Source of the DNA: a virus
IMG/VR virus record: IMGVR_UViG_3300020172_001601
Span: 276,342 to 340,341 of that record
DNA length: 64,000 nucleotides
Strand: one strand, 5' to 3'
Part shown: piece by piece, positions 18,933 to 27,044 of the stretch
How the letters are laid out: every line of letters begins with the position of its first letter
Position numbering within the stretch: position 1 is the first letter of the stretch
The notes under the pieces: model-generated
What the model saw: only the letters and a program-made list of their open reading frames with translations
Database searches by the model: none
Told to the model about the DNA's origin: nothing
Program-made: the position numbers and the translations under genes

Positions 18933-19940
18933 ATGGGTGACAGCAGAATCAAACTCTTGATCGTTGCAATTATTCTCATGCTGGGAATTGGCTATGCTTA
19001 CAAGCAAAAACGACATGACACACCCATTATTCAAGAACAGCCCACGCTGCCAATCCCCACTCCACCGGAAACACCCCCGGAAAAGCCTCCACAACCACCG
19101 CCAGAGATTAAATCCGTAGAACCTCAGTTTGATCCCTGGCCGAAAGTCCGCAATGTACAAAATACGGCCCTGGGGAAAATCCTCCAAGATATTGATTCCC
19201 ATATGCCTGCCGGACACCAATATTCCGATGGCAACAAAGTAACCTGGGCGCACGAAACCACCCACGGCATCAATAGCAATATCCGCAACAAACAACAAGC
19301 ATTGGAATTTGAAAACAAAACCAAAAAGATAGCCAACGGCTTCTATTGTCTGCAAGATCGGGCCTGCGTCATCTATGAACCCAAAACAACGATCCGGGCT
19401 ATTGCCCCCAAGGTTCCCCAGGCTCTCCGAGGACCAAGTTATCAGTTGTATCTGGTACAACAAGCAGGGGACTGGAATGATCGACCGCTTTATCTCTTTG
19501 ATGAGTGGATTGCCTATACCAATGGTAGTGAAACAGGCAGAGAACTGAATCACCAGGGTTGGTATTACGAATTGCTCCAGGCACATAACTTCAATGTGTA
19601 TTGCATGTATCTGGCCATGACCGTCAAGAAGACTTGCCCGGAATACGATGACAAACAAATGAAGGCATTCATGATGTGGAACATCGAGCGTACCTTCCGG
19701 TTGGCCGCACCCTTTGAGAAGCGAGCAGTTATGCAATCTGAACCAGAGGAAGTCGGCAATATATTGAAGAAACACTTGCACCACCATGATATTCCACATG
19801 GCGGGGACGATAATGATCCGATTACCAGTGCCTTGGGATATGTCGAAAAGGTGAGAACCCTACCCGAAGCGGAAGAACTCAGGAAGTTCGCCAGGGACTA
19901 TTTCGGGGCCGACTGGTGCAAGAAGGTCTATGGATTCTAA
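18933..19940 (+). CDS. Membrane-anchored HETTH putative zinc metallopeptidase
   Basis: A 335-residue protein; ATG 18933 behind AAAGGAAC, 11 bases after the peptidase gene. Layout: membrane anchor (about 7-22), a Pro-rich spacer (about 35-58) and an extracytoplasmic domain. In that domain WAHETTHGINSNIRN carries HExxH (His 107, Glu 108, His 111). YLFDEWIAYTNGSE downstream could supply the third ligand Glu. The metalloprotease call rests on HExxH; no named family is recognised. With the neighbouring C39-like enzyme it suggests a cell-envelope proteolysis module. Confidence 0.6.
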   Translation: MGDSRIKLLIVAIILMLGIGYAYKQKRHDTPIIQEQPTLPIPTPPETPPEKPPQPPPEIKSVEPQFDPWPKVRNVQNTALGKILQDIDSHMPAGHQYSDGNKVTWAHETTHGINSNIRNKQQALEFENKTKKIANGFYCLQDRACVIYEPKTTIRAIAPKVPQALRGPSYQLYLVQQAGDWNDRPLYLFDEWIAYTNGSETGRELNHQGWYYELLQAHNFNVYCMYLAMTVKKTCPEYDDKQMKAFMMWNIERTFRLAAPFEKRAVMQSEPEEVGNILKKHLHHHDIPHGGDDNDPITSALGYVEKVRTLPEAEELRKFARDYFGADWCKKVYGF

Positions 19941-19982
19941 CCAGATGACTACATATGGTTGCCCCAATTAGGAAGCCACCTT

Positions 19983-20858
19983 ATGCCGAAGCTAACCAGA
20001 GAACAAAGCGAAGAGATCGCCAAGTGTGCCGCAGACTTTCCCTATTTCTGCGAGCAGTATGTAAAGATATACGTTACCAAGGGTGCTAACACGGAAATAC
20101 AGCCGTTTAAGCTGCATCCTTATCAGGTACGTTTATATGAGCATGTAGAGGATAATCGCTTCTCCATATTCAGTAAATTCCGACAGGGCGGCTTTACGAC
20201 GGAGTTAGCGATTTATGGACTCTGGAAGTGCTTATTCCGATTGGATCAGCGGGTATTGTGGTTATCTCAATCAGATCGTGCGTCACAGGATGTTTGTGAT
20301 CGGATCGTGAAGCGAGTCATTGACCATTTGCCGGAATGGATGAAGGGCAATGTCATGAAGATGACGAATTCCCATCAGAAGTCCTTTCCTGATACGGACA
20401 GTGCGATGCAGTTCTATACACCGGAAGCAGCGTGTGGTAAGTCAGTCAGTTTATTGATTGTAGACGAAGCCAGTTTCATCAAGGATATGACTAAGCATTG
20501 GAAAGCCATGTGGCCTTGTTTGAGTACGGGCGGCAGTGCCATTGTATTGAGTACCCCCAATTATGATGACGATTGGTTCTGGCAGACGATGGAGGATGCA
20601 GCCCTGAAGTTGAATTCATTTGCCATTTATCGCTGCAACTATAAGGAGCGGCCAGAACATTGCGATCCCCAATGGGAGATGGATGCCAAGAACAATCTCG
20701 GTCAGAAGGGATGGGAAGTCGAGTACGAGCAGAAACCTATGGAAAGGGTGCAGATCGAGAAGACCTCCAGGAAGCCCTCCAAGAAGCTGTGGCGGTCTAT
20801 TTGGGATGAATGGGATAGTTCGTCGTCTTTAGATGAGAGGGGCTTAGAAGGGCAATGA
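19983..20858 (+). CDS. terL-like: Terminase large subunit, ATPase domain only
   Basis: A 291-residue protein. ATG 19983 behind AGGAAGCC; an upstream in-frame start at 19959 lacks a ribosome-binding site. KFRQGGFTTE (67-73) is the terminase-type Walker A, LLIVDEASF (Asp 161, Glu 162) is Walker B, and VLSTPNYDDDWFW the coupling motif. It should power DNA packaging. At 291 residues it lacks the C-terminal RNase H-like nuclease that brings most large subunits to 450-600 residues. The nuclease may be elsewhere, in the 74-aa gene region, or lost. Confidence 0.85.
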   Translation: MPKLTREQSEEIAKCAADFPYFCEQYVKIYVTKGANTEIQPFKLHPYQVRLYEHVEDNRFSIFSKFRQGGFTTELAIYGLWKCLFRLDQRVLWLSQSDRASQDVCDRIVKRVIDHLPEWMKGNVMKMTNSHQKSFPDTDSAMQFYTPEAACGKSVSLLIVDEASFIKDMTKHWKAMWPCLSTGGSAIVLSTPNYDDDWFWQTMEDAALKLNSFAIYRCNYKERPEHCDPQWEMDAKNNLGQKGWEVEYEQKPMERVQIEKTSRKPSKKLWRSIWDEWDSSSSLDERGLEGQ

Positions 20859-21079
20859 GAGATCGTAGGAGGCTGGATCAATTCCTTCATGTCAAAGAGA
20901 CGATAAAAAGACTAGAGGCGTCGAGGCGACGGTATCGTTCGATGAACTTCGCCAACTTGCAGGCTTTGATTGTACTGTTGGGCAGAGTATTAGAGGGAGC
21001 TTCGCCGGGGCGATACACGGCGATGGTGAAGTCGATCATGAACGAGCATACAACCGATGAGGATGTAAGATGGCATTAA
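20855..21079 (+). CDS. Small basic protein downstream of terminase, 74 aa
   Basis: ATG 20855 in an ATGA overlap with terminase, behind AGAAGGGC. Arg-rich helical start (MRDRRRLDQFLHVKETIKRL), then LQALIVLLGRVLEGASPGRY. It is too short for a nuclease domain and lacks an acidic cluster. A packaging cofactor is possible from context only. Confidence 0.65.
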   Translation: MRDRRRLDQFLHVKETIKRLEASRRRYRSMNFANLQALIVLLGRVLEGASPGRYTAMVKSIMNEHTTDEDVRWH

Positions 21080-21149
21080 GGTATTAAGGTATTAAGTGCG
21101 GCCCAGATGTATGTAATGGGGCAAAAATATTTAATACGTCTACCCCGAT

Positions 21150-21190
21150 AGGACACCCGTGATTTAATAGGGTATCCCTTAACGGGTATA
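21150..21190. terminator. Convergent-gene hairpin region
   Basis: ACCCGT...ACGGGT encloses AGGGTATCCCT between the rightward terminase operon and the leftward block. The preceding bases hold short TATTAAGG repeats. It may terminate in both directions. Confidence 0.4.
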
Positions 21191-21454
21191 TCAAGCCTGA
21201 AAATCGACGTTTGTTACATATCCACCTTGTTCTTCCACTTCAAAGTTGTAGTCGAACGGATCATTGCCATCTGAGAAATACTTCAATTCATCCGGGTGGG
21301 CTTTGAAGTATTTGACAACAACTTTGCGCATAGATGTAAACAAGTCGTCAATAGGATTTAACTTATGTCCGACGAACTTCAGTAACATTCCATTGATAGC
21401 ACGGGTAGCAAGCCTCTTGCCTCTACGATTTGTCCAATAATTGATTGCTGGCAT
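21191..21454 (-). CDS. Unknown 87-aa protein
   Basis: ATG at 21454 behind GGAGTAAT. Basic first half (YWTNRRGKRLATRAINGML) and an acidic second half. No motif recognised. Last gene of the leftward block before the terminase operon. Confidence 0.65.
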   Translation of the reverse strand: MPAINYWTNRRGKRLATRAINGMLLKFVGHKLNPIDDLFTSMRKVVVKYFKAHPDELKYFSDGNDPFDYNFEVEEQGGYVTNVDFQA

Positions 21455-21471
21455 ATTACTCCGAAAACGAA

Positions 21472-21514
21472 AAAGGCCCGATAAGCTATTTAAGCCTTAT
21501 CGGGCCTTTGTTTT
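21472..21514 (-). terminator. Intrinsic terminator (minus strand)
   Basis: AAAGGCCCGATAAG (21472-21485) with CTTATCGGGCCTTT (21496-21509); on the minus strand it is followed by TTTTTCGTTTT. Ends the transcript of the 91-aa gene; the 87-aa gene start lies just beyond. Confidence 0.88.
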
Positions 21515-21530
21515 TCGGAATGTTGCCAGA

Positions 21531-21806
21531 CTACGAGAACTTGCGGTCGGCGAACTCCTGCGCCTTGTCGAATCGTTCTTTCGAGATGTGTTTCGTGAAC
21601 TTCTTCTTCTGCATCAGTTCAAAAACAGCCTCCAATTGATCGAAGCTGACTGGCTTGGAGAAGTGAACCTTCTCTTCACCCTCAAGCCTGCCGATGTAGG
21701 CTAAGACTTCTGACGTATGTGGATCGGTCAACTTCACCACATTGTCGCCGAACCCCGAAAGGTCATTGCGAGTGGTCGGGGTTTCGGTCACGGCTTTCTT
21801 CGGCAC
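21531..21806 (-). CDS. Unknown 91-aa protein, GTG start
   Basis: GTG at 21806 is chosen because AGGAGAG precedes it by 6 bases; a longer frame begins with TTG/ATG at 21863/21860 but overlaps the upstream gene and has no ribosome-binding site. Contains SEVLAYIGRLEGEEKVHFSK and a basic helical end. Function unknown. Confidence 0.65.
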   Translation of the reverse strand: MPKKAVTETPTTRNDLSGFGDNVVKLTDPHTSEVLAYIGRLEGEEKVHFSKPVSFDQLEAVFELMQKKKFTKHISKERFDKAQEFADRKFS

Positions 21807-21834
21807 GAATTCTCTCCTATCATTGAGGAACGGA

Positions 21835-21987
21835 TCACCAAGGCGGGGTCCAGTCATCATCAATGGTCCGATGACTTGGTTTTTTCTTGGCTGGTTTGTT
21901 GTTCTTTTGGTTTATCTGATCCTCAATTTTCTTGAGGACTATCTTGGCTGTCAGTTTTACTGGATTCGTCGGGATTGGCAAGACCAT
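21835..21987 (-). CDS. Possible small basic protein, 50 aa
   Basis: ATG at 21987, weak ribosome-binding site (GAAGTGG). Lys-rich (KLTAKIVLKKIEDQINQKNN) ending DDDWTPPW. It fills the gap between two firmer genes but overlaps the upstream one by 65 bases, so it is tentative. Confidence 0.35.
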   Translation of the reverse strand: MVLPIPTNPVKLTAKIVLKKIEDQINQKNNKPAKKKPSHRTIDDDWTPPW

Positions 21988-22189
21988 CCACTTCGTTGAT
22001 GTTTTTTTCTTCTTGCTTATCATGACGTTTCCTTCTTCCGTCTCTACCATTGAGAGCAGAAGATTCCGCTGACCCATAGTCGAACTCACCAGGGTCAGCG
22101 GACAAGTCTTTCAAGAAGCGTCGAAGTTTTCGCTTTCCTGTTTTTTTGACCTCTTGCTTCAGCTTTCGATAAAATCGCTTGTCGTCCAT
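21923..22189 (-). CDS. Highly charged 88-aa protein
   Basis: ATG at 22189, preceded by CTAAATAAGGT, which supplies both a late-promoter-like octamer and a ribosome-binding AAGG. Begins MDDKRFYRKLKQEVKKTGKR and continues basic, then acidic and polar. Probably a structural or scaffold-associated small protein; inference only. Confidence 0.65.
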   Translation of the reverse strand: MDDKRFYRKLKQEVKKTGKRKLRRFLKDLSADPGEFDYGSAESSALNGRDGRRKRHDKQEEKNINEVDGLANPDESSKTDSQDSPQEN

Positions 22190-22193
22190 ACCT

Positions 22194-22200
22194 TATTTAG
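22194..22200 (-). promoter_or_regulatory. CTAAATA late-promoter-like site
   Basis: CTAAATAAGG on the minus strand, immediately upstream of ATG 22189. Similar to the T4 late consensus TATAAATA. Confidence 0.4.
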
Positions 22201-22202
22201 TC

Positions 22203-22970
22203 TCAGCCCAGCTTGTCTTCGTCCTTCCAAGCCGAGTCAGAAATCTTCTTGAGAATATCGGCGACACCTTCGTAGATCATACGACCGATGCGACGAAGCG
22301 GGTCGTTGAGCAGAGTCCAGAACAAGGACGGTGGCCAATACACAATCCATGCGGTAATGCGTGCCTTGAACTTATCTGGAGTCGGCTTTTCAATGCTGAT
22401 CCGGCGACCAAACCAATCCGAAAAGGTAGATTCCTGTTGATAGGACTTCCAATACGGAAGAAGGGCTTCGGTCATAACGCCATTGGAGGCCGTCCATGCG
22501 TTCAATTCTTCAGTGGCCCTGTCAATAGCTTGTTGATATTCGGGGTTGAGTGAATTGCCGTTGGCGGTATCACGCTTGGAGCGTTCCGTGTTGTTTTGGA
22601 TAGTATACTTCAAATCGGTAATGTGACGCTGCCAAGCTGCGAGCCAAGTCTGCTTCTGCTCCCGGTTGTTGTCACGAACATCCCGAACGAACCACCACCA
22701 TTTTCCGATATACGGAGAAATGACGTAGAGCGTACCGAATAGGAAATAACCAAGAACACCCGCCACAGTATAGGTGGGATTGTTATAAACCCACCGGACC
22801 AAATCCCCCAGGCCGGAGCCGCCGAAAATCACCAAGCCCAGCACGAGCAATAGGGAGAAGGGCGCTGCCAAATATCGTTCACGTTCCAGAAAGTATATCA
22901 GGAAAATGAATTCGATGGCGATCAACGCCCAAAACCAAAAAGTACCCACCACAAACAGTTCAAAAAGCAT
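22203..22970 (-). CDS. Membrane protein with cytoplasmic/coiled C-terminus, 255 aa
   Basis: ATG at 22970 behind GAAGGAAGAAG. Three membrane segments near residues 4-27, 35-52 and 66-84, then a long soluble part with helix WLAAWQRHITDLKYTIQNNT and IVYWPPSLFWTLLNDPLRRI, which may re-enter the membrane. Function unknown; a holin is unlikely because of the large C-terminal region. Confidence 0.7.
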   Translation of the reverse strand: MLFELFVVGTFWFWALIAIEFIFLIYFLERERYLAAPFSLLLVLGLVIFGGSGLGDLVRWVYNNPTYTVAGVLGYFLFGTLYVISPYIGKWWWFVRDVRDNNREQKQTWLAAWQRHITDLKYTIQNNTERSKRDTANGNSLNPEYQQAIDRATEELNAWTASNGVMTEALLPYWKSYQQESTFSDWFGRRISIEKPTPDKFKARITAWIVYWPPSLFWTLLNDPLRRIGRMIYEGVADILKKISDSAWKDEDKLG

Positions 22971-22989
22971 TTCTTCTTCTTCCTTCTTC

Positions 22990-23358
22990 TTACTGGACGA
23001 CTTGGACAACACCACGAAGCACGAGCGGTTGGGCCAACGGCGTCCAATTGGTCAACTCATTGCTGTGCTTCGCTTTACCCCCGCCGTTCACATTGACGGC
23101 CACGGTAATATGTTTAATCTTGTTATTGCTGGGGACCATTGATGCAACGCCCACAGCAAATACACGTTTATCCTGGCCAACAGTTGTGGCTGTAACCACG
23201 AATTCCTGCCCAATCAAATCAGCAGCGGGTCCGGCCTCGGCGTTACCAAGGTTGATCGTCATGTGATGAGCAATTATCTGCCAATCACTTGGCACAACGA
23301 ATTGTGCCACTAATTTGGCATGAGATTCTGCATCAAGAACTAAGGCAGTGTATGTCAT
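22990..23358 (-). CDS. 2H phosphoesterase-like protein, 122 aa
   Basis: ATG at 23358 overlaps the stop of the upstream gene (ATGA). Two HxT motifs of the 2H (LigT/CPDase) superfamily are visible: HHMTINLG (His 32, Thr 34) and KHITVAVN (His 83, Thr 85), with the usual near-50-residue spacing. C-terminal GGKAKHSNELTNWTP fits RNA-repair-associated versions I recall. The reaction would be hydrolysis of 2',3'-cyclic phosphate or a 2'-5' bond in RNA. Not proven by sequence alone. Confidence 0.65.
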   Translation of the reverse strand: MTYTALVLDAESHAKLVAQFVVPSDWQIIAHHMTINLGNAEAGPAADLIGQEFVVTATTVGQDKRVFAVGVASMVPSNNKIKHITVAVNVNGGGKAKHSNELTNWTPLAQPLVLRGVVQVVQ

Positions 23359-23681
23359 TCCTTCTCTCTCTTTTGGCGAGCAATATTGTCCAGTGCTTCT
23401 TCAATAGCCCCTGGAACTGCCCCGGCGAAATTGACTGGCTCGCCATTGGCTTTTTGTTCAATGGCTCGCTTCTGAATGCAAGGTACGCAAATCAGATTGG
23501 CTTTGGGATTTTCCGCAAGGAACTTTTGGCTGGTAGGTGCCAGATGAATTTCGATACCACAAGTTCCGCAGTGTTTAACGACACATCCTTCAGCGACATT
23601 CGAGGGATTCCACAATCCCATCTGGACGGTCATGCAGCCGATATAAATCTCGTCTTCCTTCGTTTCATCGGTCACGATCAT
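23355..23681 (-). CDS. Zinc-ribbon protein, 108 aa
   Basis: ATG at 23681 after GAGGACG; longer versions lack a ribosome-binding site. CVVKHCGTCGIEIH and NLICVPCI give paired CxxC motifs for one zinc. A helical, charged C-terminus follows (AIEEALDNIARQKREKE). Probably a small structural zinc protein; partner unknown. Confidence 0.65.
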   Translation of the reverse strand: MIVTDETKEDEIYIGCMTVQMGLWNPSNVAEGCVVKHCGTCGIEIHLAPTSQKFLAENPKANLICVPCIQKRAIEQKANGEPVNFAGAVPGAIEEALDNIARQKREKE

Positions 23682-23847
23682 CGTCCTCATAGGGCAAGTA
23701 GTCGTAATTATCCCGATAACTACGTCTAGTTTGATTTTGATATTGTTCGATGGTTGTATTGGCGGCACGGAGCCGAGCCTGAAGCGAAGCGACCAATGCC
23801 TCAAGTTCCTTGATCCGTGCTTCCTTTGCTGCGTCGTTTTCGCTCAT
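23665..23847 (-). CDS. Small coiled-coil protein, 60 aa
   Basis: ATG at 23847. Heptad-like helix (EARIKELEALVASLQARLRA) followed by an Arg/Asp/Tyr tail (YDYLPYEDDDRDR). Overlaps the genes on both sides by 17-47 bases, typical of translational coupling. Function unknown. Confidence 0.6.
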   Translation of the reverse strand: MSENDAAKEARIKELEALVASLQARLRAANTTIEQYQNQTRRSYRDNYDYLPYEDDDRDR

Positions 23848-24007
23848 ATACCTTCATGTTCTTGAATTGAAGGGTTTCGTTGCCTTGTTCGTCCGACTCT
23901 CGTTCGATAAAGACTTGCTTGGCAACGGGTTGCGGAGGCTCCCACATGGAAACGCTCCAAGGTTCCTCTATTGAACGAGCTTTAAGTTTCCTACGACGCT
24001 TCTTCAT
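23801..24007 (-). CDS. Small basic protein, 68 aa
   Basis: ATG at 24007 behind GGTGAG. Lys/Arg-rich N-terminus (MKKRRRKLKARSIEEPW), then acidic and basic alternation. First gene of the leftward run; a hairpin GCAGAC/GTCTGC lies upstream at 24035-24055. Function unknown. Confidence 0.6.
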   Translation of the reverse strand: MKKRRRKLKARSIEEPWSVSMWEPPQPVAKQVFIERESDEQGNETLQFKNMKVYERKRRSKGSTDQGT

Positions 24008-24062
24008 CTTGACTCACCATTCTACCACGAAAAAGCAGACTTGTAAAATGTCTGCCTGAAAC

Positions 24063-24069
24063 CTAAATA
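24063..24069 (+). promoter_or_regulatory. CTAAATA late-promoter-like site
   Basis: CTAAATA lies six bases upstream of ATG 24075, as at 35465 (also short spacing). Confidence 0.45.
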
Positions 24070-24074
24070 ATCCC

Positions 24075-24434
24075 ATGACGACCTTCCGTGATTTCATAGA
24101 GACAGCAGCAACTCCGGTTTACTATCGGTATATTCATCGAAACGGCCTGGGGCTGATGAACAATCAGGGGTTGAATCGCAGTCGTTTGAACGATGACGAA
24201 GAAGCAGAATTGGTTGATTTGATGGATTTTGGTTTGCGACAACCCATTCAAGTCCCCAATGATGCAATATTCGCATTTACCGAAGAAGGCAAAAGACGCC
24301 ATTTGCGTCTAATCAATCTTTTGAAAAAAGCATCCATTTACGGAGTCACGATGCAAAAATTACCGGGTGTTAATTATCAGGTGATTTGGGATAGTGGCGA
24401 TGGTCAAGTTGGACTACGGCCTATTTCTTCCTGA
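24075..24434 (+). CDS. Unknown 119-aa protein
   Basis: ATG 24075, with CTAAATAATCCC as its leader and no clear ribosome-binding site. Contains LNRSRLNDDEEAELVDLMDF and a helical basic segment (GKRRHLRLINLLKKASIYG). Its 3' end overlaps the convergent SNase-like gene by 14 bases. Function unknown. Confidence 0.65.
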   Translation: MTTFRDFIETAATPVYYRYIHRNGLGLMNNQGLNRSRLNDDEEAELVDLMDFGLRQPIQVPNDAIFAFTEEGKRRHLRLINLLKKASIYGVTMQKLPGVNYQVIWDSGDGQVGLRPISS

Positions 24435-24900
24435 AATCCCAGGGCGGGACGGGATGTTTATCGGCCCACAGGCCCAGCTTATGGCTTTTGGCGTATTCTT
24501 GTGCCTCGGCCATTTCCGGTGAATGAGAATAATCCGTATAGTGCCATGCCCAGCCTTCCTCGATCATTTCCTTGTTGATGTACCTGCCATTCAAATAGAC
24601 CTTGCCGATAACTCGACCATATCGGTCTTTTTTGGTCCATTCCACTTTGACGTATTTGCCGAATATTTTCTCGCTGAGTGCTTCTTTGGCTTTGGTTCCG
24701 AATGGCTGTTTCTTTTCGGGACAGTCGATTTCGGCCAAGCGAACCTTCATTTGAGTTTTGTCAGGCTGCAATACTGTGATGGTATCGCCATCGGATATGC
24801 CTACAACATTCCCTGGGTCGGAAATAGAAAGACATATCCAAATCACTGGAATGAACGAAAGTATGGCAAGAACATAAACCGTCTTATACAGTTTGCTCAT
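24421..24900 (-). CDS. Staphylococcal nuclease-like (SNase/thermonuclease) protein
   Basis: A 159-residue protein with an N-terminal signal anchor (about 7-25), then an OB-fold SNase domain. It has DGDTI (Asp 39), RLAEIDCPE (Arg 54, Glu 57 or 62) and DRYGRVIGKV (Arg 96), matching the Ca-binding Asp and the Arg/Glu/Arg catalytic set. It would hydrolyse DNA or RNA, probably facing the periplasm or outside. The ATG overlaps the synthetase stop (TAATG), so both come from one message. Confidence 0.85.
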   Translation of the reverse strand: MSKLYKTVYVLAILSFIPVIWICLSISDPGNVVGISDGDTITVLQPDKTQMKVRLAEIDCPEKKQPFGTKAKEALSEKIFGKYVKVEWTKKDRYGRVIGKVYLNGRYINKEMIEEGWAWHYTDYSHSPEMAEAQEYAKSHKLGLWADKHPVPPWDFRKK

Positions 24901-26000
24901 TAGTTGATCCTAACGAAATCACGGCGTCCACATTGAACGACTTGCCCTGATTGCAGCAACAATTGTTCATCAAAGACTTTGGTGCCGTCTACTTTGACGG
25001 CTCCATCTTTAAGTCTTTGTCGGGCAGCGGTTTTCGAGATATTGCAACAGGCAACTACGGCACTCAATAGCGAAGAGGCCGGTAGTGTAGGAATATCTGG
25101 AGGCAGTTCTTTGTTCTGCACGGTCTTGAGGAAGTGTTCCTGAGCCGCCTGAGCGACTTGTAGTGTGTGTAGTTGATTCACGATCTCGACGGCAAGAATC
25201 TTCTTCTTGTCCATCGGATGAATATCCTCGACTGTGAAATCTACAAATAAAGGGAACCATTCCTGCATGACGGCATCAGGAATAGACATGACCTTCCCAA
25301 ATACGTCATTAGGGTCTTCATCGAAGAAGATGCAGTTGTCCAGGCTCTTGCTCATCTTTCTGCCATCTGTGCCATTGATGATGGGCATCATGATGCAAGA
25401 CTGAGGTTTCTGTCCGTTGGCTTCTTGTAGATGCCGGGCGACTTGAAAGTTAAACAATTGATCCTGCCCGCCGATTTCGATTTCAGATCGGAGGGCAACA
25501 CTATCCCAGCCTTGGCAGATAGGGACCAAGAGTTCGTGCATACCAATAGATTGCTGATTGGCAATACGATCTTGGAAGGCGTTACGGCTGGTCATGTGCG
25601 AGAGTGTGAACTTTGCCACCTGTTTCATAAAGGTGGGAAGTGTCATCTGATTATGCAGCCAACCATTTTTACATATGGTCCATTTTCCTGGGGATTCTGG
25701 CCCGAAGTTATCGTTGCCAAGTATTTGCTTGATTTGCACGAAGATGGATTCGGCGTTGGCTTCAACATCATCTTCAGCCAATATTGGCCGGGTTGTATCA
25801 CGACCAGAAGGGTCGCCGAGTTGGGCTGTGAAAGTTCCCAATACGATTGTGAGTTGATGCCCTTCTTGCATCATCTTTTTGGCGAGACGTAGCGGCACAA
25901 GATGCCCCAAATGCAAACGGGGGAAGGTCGGGTCGATCCCAAACTTCACCCGTTTGCAAGGGGGCAAATCGGCATTTTCAGGAAATACTTGAAAAGCCAT
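24900..26000 (-). CDS. tyrS-like: Tyrosyl-tRNA synthetase-like enzyme (TyrRZ type)
   Basis: A 366-residue class I synthetase. HLGH (30-33), a GDPSGR segment (62-67), GGQDQLFN and KMSKS (215-219) are all in TyrRS order, and a C-terminal S4-like RNA-binding domain ends the protein (ARQRLKDGAVKVDGTKV). It would charge tRNA-Tyr with ATP. Where bacterial TyrRS reads YPLLQGYD, this has VPICQGWD (159-166), so the conserved substrate-binding Tyr is Val. Specificity or activity may be altered. TyrRS genes are rare in phages. The roughly 50-residue shortfall against about 420 suggests a trimmed N- or C-terminus. Confidence 0.9.
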   Translation of the reverse strand: MAFQVFPENADLPPCKRVKFGIDPTFPRLHLGHLVPLRLAKKMMQEGHQLTIVLGTFTAQLGDPSGRDTTRPILAEDDVEANAESIFVQIKQILGNDNFGPESPGKWTICKNGWLHNQMTLPTFMKQVAKFTLSHMTSRNAFQDRIANQQSIGMHELLVPICQGWDSVALRSEIEIGGQDQLFNFQVARHLQEANGQKPQSCIMMPIINGTDGRKMSKSLDNCIFFDEDPNDVFGKVMSIPDAVMQEWFPLFVDFTVEDIHPMDKKKILAVEIVNQLHTLQVAQAAQEHFLKTVQNKELPPDIPTLPASSLLSAVVACCNISKTAARQRLKDGAVKVDGTKVFDEQLLLQSGQVVQCGRRDFVRIN

Positions 26001-26009
26001 GACTATTGC

Positions 26010-26579
26010 TCACACTAAATCTTTCAGGGACAAACCCGCTGCTCTTGCCTTCTGAATGAAGGCAGTGACCTTCACAGCAAAGGCGTCATAGTGGGCCATC
26101 AGTTCTTCAGGGATCACGTCGAAAATATCATCGCAGGCATTCTCGGCATAATCGGCGATGACCCCATTGAGGGTAGCAACTTGACTCTTGGTCAAGTTAT
26201 GGTCTTTCATCAGTTTCGCTTCAAATCTATGACTGAAGAGATCATCTTCAGTCACTTCGCCGTCATAGGCAAAGATGTTGGTGTAGGTGTCATCTTGGCC
26301 CAGGTTTGGCCCTTCGGTATTGATGGTGAATCGAATTGGAAGCACCAATTCAAAGGTGGATTTCCGGGCCAGCTTCTTGCCTTCTTTTCCGAGAGCCAGG
26401 AATTCCTTCTTGAAGGAATCCAGTTCACCGGACGCTTTGAGGGCTTTGACAGCCGCCTTGGTTTCTTTTTCACCTTGTTCGATTGCCCTAGTTCTGGCCT
26501 CTACGACCAGTGCTTCGAGTTGCGCAGTAGACAATCCAGTGAGATCAACGCCACTTGCCACGGGTTTTGTTTTCGCCAT
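26010..26579 (-). CDS. Unknown 189-aa protein
   Basis: ATG at 26579. Helical N-terminus (LSTAQLEALVVEARTRAIEQ), a beta region (TFELVLPIRFTINTEGPN) and a helical C-terminus. Its stop lies 9 bases from the synthetase start. No known signature; possibly a structural or nucleotide-related protein. Confidence 0.7.
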   Translation of the reverse strand: MAKTKPVASGVDLTGLSTAQLEALVVEARTRAIEQGEKETKAAVKALKASGELDSFKKEFLALGKEGKKLARKSTFELVLPIRFTINTEGPNLGQDDTYTNIFAYDGEVTEDDLFSHRFEAKLMKDHNLTKSQVATLNGVIADYAENACDDIFDVIPEELMAHYDAFAVKVTAFIQKARAAGLSLKDLV

Positions 26580-26584
26580 TGGAC

Positions 26585-26977
26585 TTAGAGTTCCTTTTGG
26601 AATAGAGACACTTGCTTAGTCTTGACACGATCCATCCAGACCATCTGGACAGGATTCGCTTCAATAGTAAGCTCAACAACTACTTCGCCGACTTTGGTTT
26701 CAATTCCATTGACGGTTGCGAACAACCGCACATAGGAGTTGTCGGCGGCGAGTTCGAGTCGAAGCGGCTGGCCATCAGAAGTGGCCTTATCGCCCTCGAT
26801 GACCATTACCAGATTGCCATCTGGTTCAAACCCGTTGCCATCCGGGTCGGTAATTTCAACGACTTTCCATTTGCCCTGAATATCCGTGATGGAAGAAATC
26901 GTCCTCACAGTGGGTTTTTCAGGGGCGCAGCCAGATACGAGCAGGGCCAAAACAAGGCACGAAAAAGCCTTCCACAT
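26585..26977 (-). CDS. Lipoprotein, 130 aa
   Basis: ATG at 26977. Signal peptide with lipobox: MWKAFSCLVLALLVSGC, lipidated at Cys 17, followed by APEKPTVRTISS. The mature part looks like a small beta-barrel (GKWKVVEITDPDGNGFEPDG). Likely membrane-anchored outside the cytoplasm; perhaps superinfection exclusion, inferred only from type. Confidence 0.7.
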   Translation of the reverse strand: MWKAFSCLVLALLVSGCAPEKPTVRTISSITDIQGKWKVVEITDPDGNGFEPDGNLVMVIEGDKATSDGQPLRLELAADNSYVRLFATVNGIETKVGEVVVELTIEANPVQMVWMDRVKTKQVSLFQKEL

Positions 26978-27044
26978 GATCTTTCTCCCGAATGAAGGAG
27001 ACAGAATATACCACAGGGACCGGCATTTTGTAAAGTCGATTTCG

